From Candidatus Tayloriibacteriota bacterium (lineage in GTDB: Bacteria > Patescibacteriota > Minisyncoccia > Phycocordibacterales > PALSA-1337): DNA of 6,255 bases. Below, piece by piece: positions 5,323 to 6,255 of this stretch. Both the position numbers and the translations under genes were made by a program. The notes below the pieces were generated by a model. The model saw only the letters and a program-made list of their open reading frames with translations, made no database searches and was not told the origin of the DNA. The number at the start of each line of letters is the position of its first letter. Position 1 is the stretch's first letter. Location of the stretch: positions 1 through 6,255 of the forward strand of contig JAHFMB010000058.1 in assembly GCA_023269245.1 (NCBI GenBank), written 5' to 3'.

Positions 5323-5947
5323 AGCCTTGTGGATTAACGATCGCCTTGCCGTTCACGAAAAATGTCGGCGTAGCATTGACCCCGAGCCTATCTCCCTCCT
5401 CCCGATCCCGTTGAATGCGCGCCTTGACCTCCGAGGAATTAAAATCTTTCTTGTATGTCTCCATGTTGAGCCCTATGCGCTCGGCGTACGTCTCATAGAT
5501 GCCAGCCGCAGCATCTGGATTTTCCCATGTTGTCTGGTTTGTAAAGAGTAGCCGGTGCATTTCCCAAAACTTACCCTGCAACGCAGCCGCTTCCGAAGCT
5601 TGGGAAGCGAGATACGAGTTTTTGTGTGGGAGCGGATACAATGGGAAATGACGATATACGAAACGAACTGTACTCGTTGATTCATCTACCAGTTTCTCGA
5701 CAAGCGGAAAGTATGCAGCACATGCCGGACATTGGAAATCACTGTACTCAATGACGGTAACAGGGGCGTTTTCTGGTCCGCGAACGTGGTCCGCAACCGT
5801 TACTGCCGCAGGAGTACCGAGCGTAGGACCGCTTGGCTGCTTGTTCATGGCAACCGATAGACCCCAAATGATGGCTGCCAACACTAGTAAGAAGATAATC
5901 CAAAAGATGATGCGTTTAATATTCATAGGGGTCATTATTGCATTCAT
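5270..5947 (-). CDS. Membrane-anchored DsbA-like thiol-disulfide oxidoreductase (thioredoxin fold)
   Basis: This protein probably introduces disulfide bonds into exported proteins and is reoxidised by the VKOR encoded next. Of 225 residues, 12-33 form an N-terminal membrane anchor (IIFWIIFLLVLAAIIWGLSV). A linker and a Thioredoxin_4/DsbA-type domain (about 49-222) follow. The catalytic motif is C73-P-A-C76 in YSDFQCPACAAYF. The helical insertion includes FVYRHFPLYPLPHKNS, and the cis-proline is P194 in NATPTFFVNGK. These features match the BdbD/DsbA group. The ATG at 5947 lies 3 nt after the queA stop; ATGs at 5935 (Met5) and 5926 (Met8) are possible alternatives, and Met8 would still keep the whole anchor. 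No strong Shine-Dalgarno sequence decides between them. Confidence 0.95.
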   Translation of the reverse strand: MNAIMTPMNIKRIIFWIIFLLVLAAIIWGLSVAMNKQPSGPTLGTPAAVTVADHVRGPENAPVTVIEYSDFQCPACAAYFPLVEKLVDESTSTVRFVYRHFPLYPLPHKNSYLASQASEAAALQGKFWEMHRLLFTNQTTWENPDAAAGIYETYAERIGLNMETYKKDFNSSEVKARIQRDREEGDRLGVNATPTFFVNGKAIVNPQGYDAFKALIQSAALGGTN

Positions 5948-5950
5948 TAC

Positions 5951-6255
5951 CTAGAGAATCAACATTGAGTCACCAAAGGAGTAAAAACGGAACTTTTCTT
6001 TAATTGCAATCTCATAGAGCTGCCGCCAAGTCATCCGTGCTCCTTTTGATTGCAAAAATGCATCAAGAAGCATAAGTAATGAGGTATGAGGAATATGAAA
6101 GTTGGTTATCAAACCGTCAGCAACACGAAAGGTGTATGGCGGCTTGATGAAAATTGAGGTTGATCCATCAAACGCTCCGCCCGCAAGAACAGTGTCCGCA
6201 GCTGACTCGATCGATCGCATGGCCGTAGTACCAACTGCGATGACTGGGCGACGTT
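5951..6255 (-). CDS. queA: S-adenosylmethionine:tRNA ribosyltransferase-isomerase QueA (C-terminal part)
   Basis: QueA transfers and rearranges the ribose of SAM onto preQ1 at the tRNA wobble position 34, giving epoxyqueuosine, the penultimate step of queuosine synthesis. Only the last 100 residues are inside the window; the frame is open across the right edge, so the N-terminal two thirds and the start are missing. Family features in order are PVIAVGTTAMRSIESAA, DGSTSIFIKPPYTFRVADG, LITNFHIPHTSLLMLLDAF and the terminal KFRFYSFGDSMLIL. The Met at 6220 is internal: it falls at the Val/Met of the conserved GTTxxR(S/T)xES motif, and the residues before it match QueA. The stop is TAG. The DsbA-like gene begins 3 nt later, so the two are probably cotranscribed. 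Confidence 0.96.
   Translation of the reverse strand, partial: RRPVIAVGTTAMRSIESAADTVLAGGAFDGSTSIFIKPPYTFRVADGLITNFHIPHTSLLMLLDAFLQSKGARMTWRQLYEIAIKEKFRFYSFGDSMLIL

Noticed and set aside
137..5953. UGA reassigned to glycine, as in some CPR phyla, suggested by absence of TGA stops
   Set aside because: The genes are full length with ordinary Gly codons and no in-frame TGA; a recoding genome would show TGA inside them.
1..6255. CRISPR array, insertion sequence, phage or defence genes
   Set aside because: No regularly spaced repeats, terminal inverted repeats, transposase, integrase or nuclease motifs are visible.

Overview
The window looks like ordinary chromosomal DNA from a small-genome bacterium, most likely a Patescibacteria/CPR lineage and probably a Parcubacteria relative. 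The evidence is indirect: compact, short and tightly packed genes; a 58-residue SecE; a SIMPL (DUF541) protein with a C-x4-C insert; a separate DsbA-like plus VKOR pair beside queA; almost no Shine-Dalgarno sequences; and no rplA close behind rplK. There is no rRNA or phylogenetic marker beyond L11, NusG and SecE, so the placement is an inference. All ten genes lie on the minus strand, so transcription runs from high to low coordinates.

Right-hand block (6255 down to 3031): the C-terminal part of queA (tRNA queuosine synthesis), a membrane-anchored DsbA-like thiol oxidase, a VKOR-family membrane protein that would reoxidise it, a class I SAM-dependent methyltransferase and folD. Junctions are 3 nt, a 53-nt overlap, 2 nt and 19 nt, so these five genes are probably one operon. 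It combines RNA modification or methyl transfer (queA, methyltransferase), one-carbon folate metabolism (folD) and extracytoplasmic disulfide formation (DsbA-like and VKOR).

Middle block (3030 down to 1564): a 97-nt AT-rich gap with a 7-bp inverted repeat, a membrane-anchored SIMPL-domain protein, a 55-nt gap, then an unrecognised 156-residue protein followed by a Rho-independent terminator.

Left-hand block (about 1402 down to 88): a candidate promoter, a short leader carrying a terminator-like GC hairpin with a T6 run, then secE-nusG-rplK with 20-nt gaps, and a terminator whose stem is capped by a GAGA tetraloop. This is the conserved protein-export, transcription-elongation and ribosomal cluster, but rplA does not follow within the remaining 136 bases.

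The least explained stretch is the 293-bp gap between secE and the unknown gene. Its plus strand carries a perfect 11-bp GC-rich stem-loop, a plausible extended -10 promoter and an overlapping 45-codon ORF, which could be a small RNA or a small protein. I see no mobile element, CRISPR array, tRNA or defence system.
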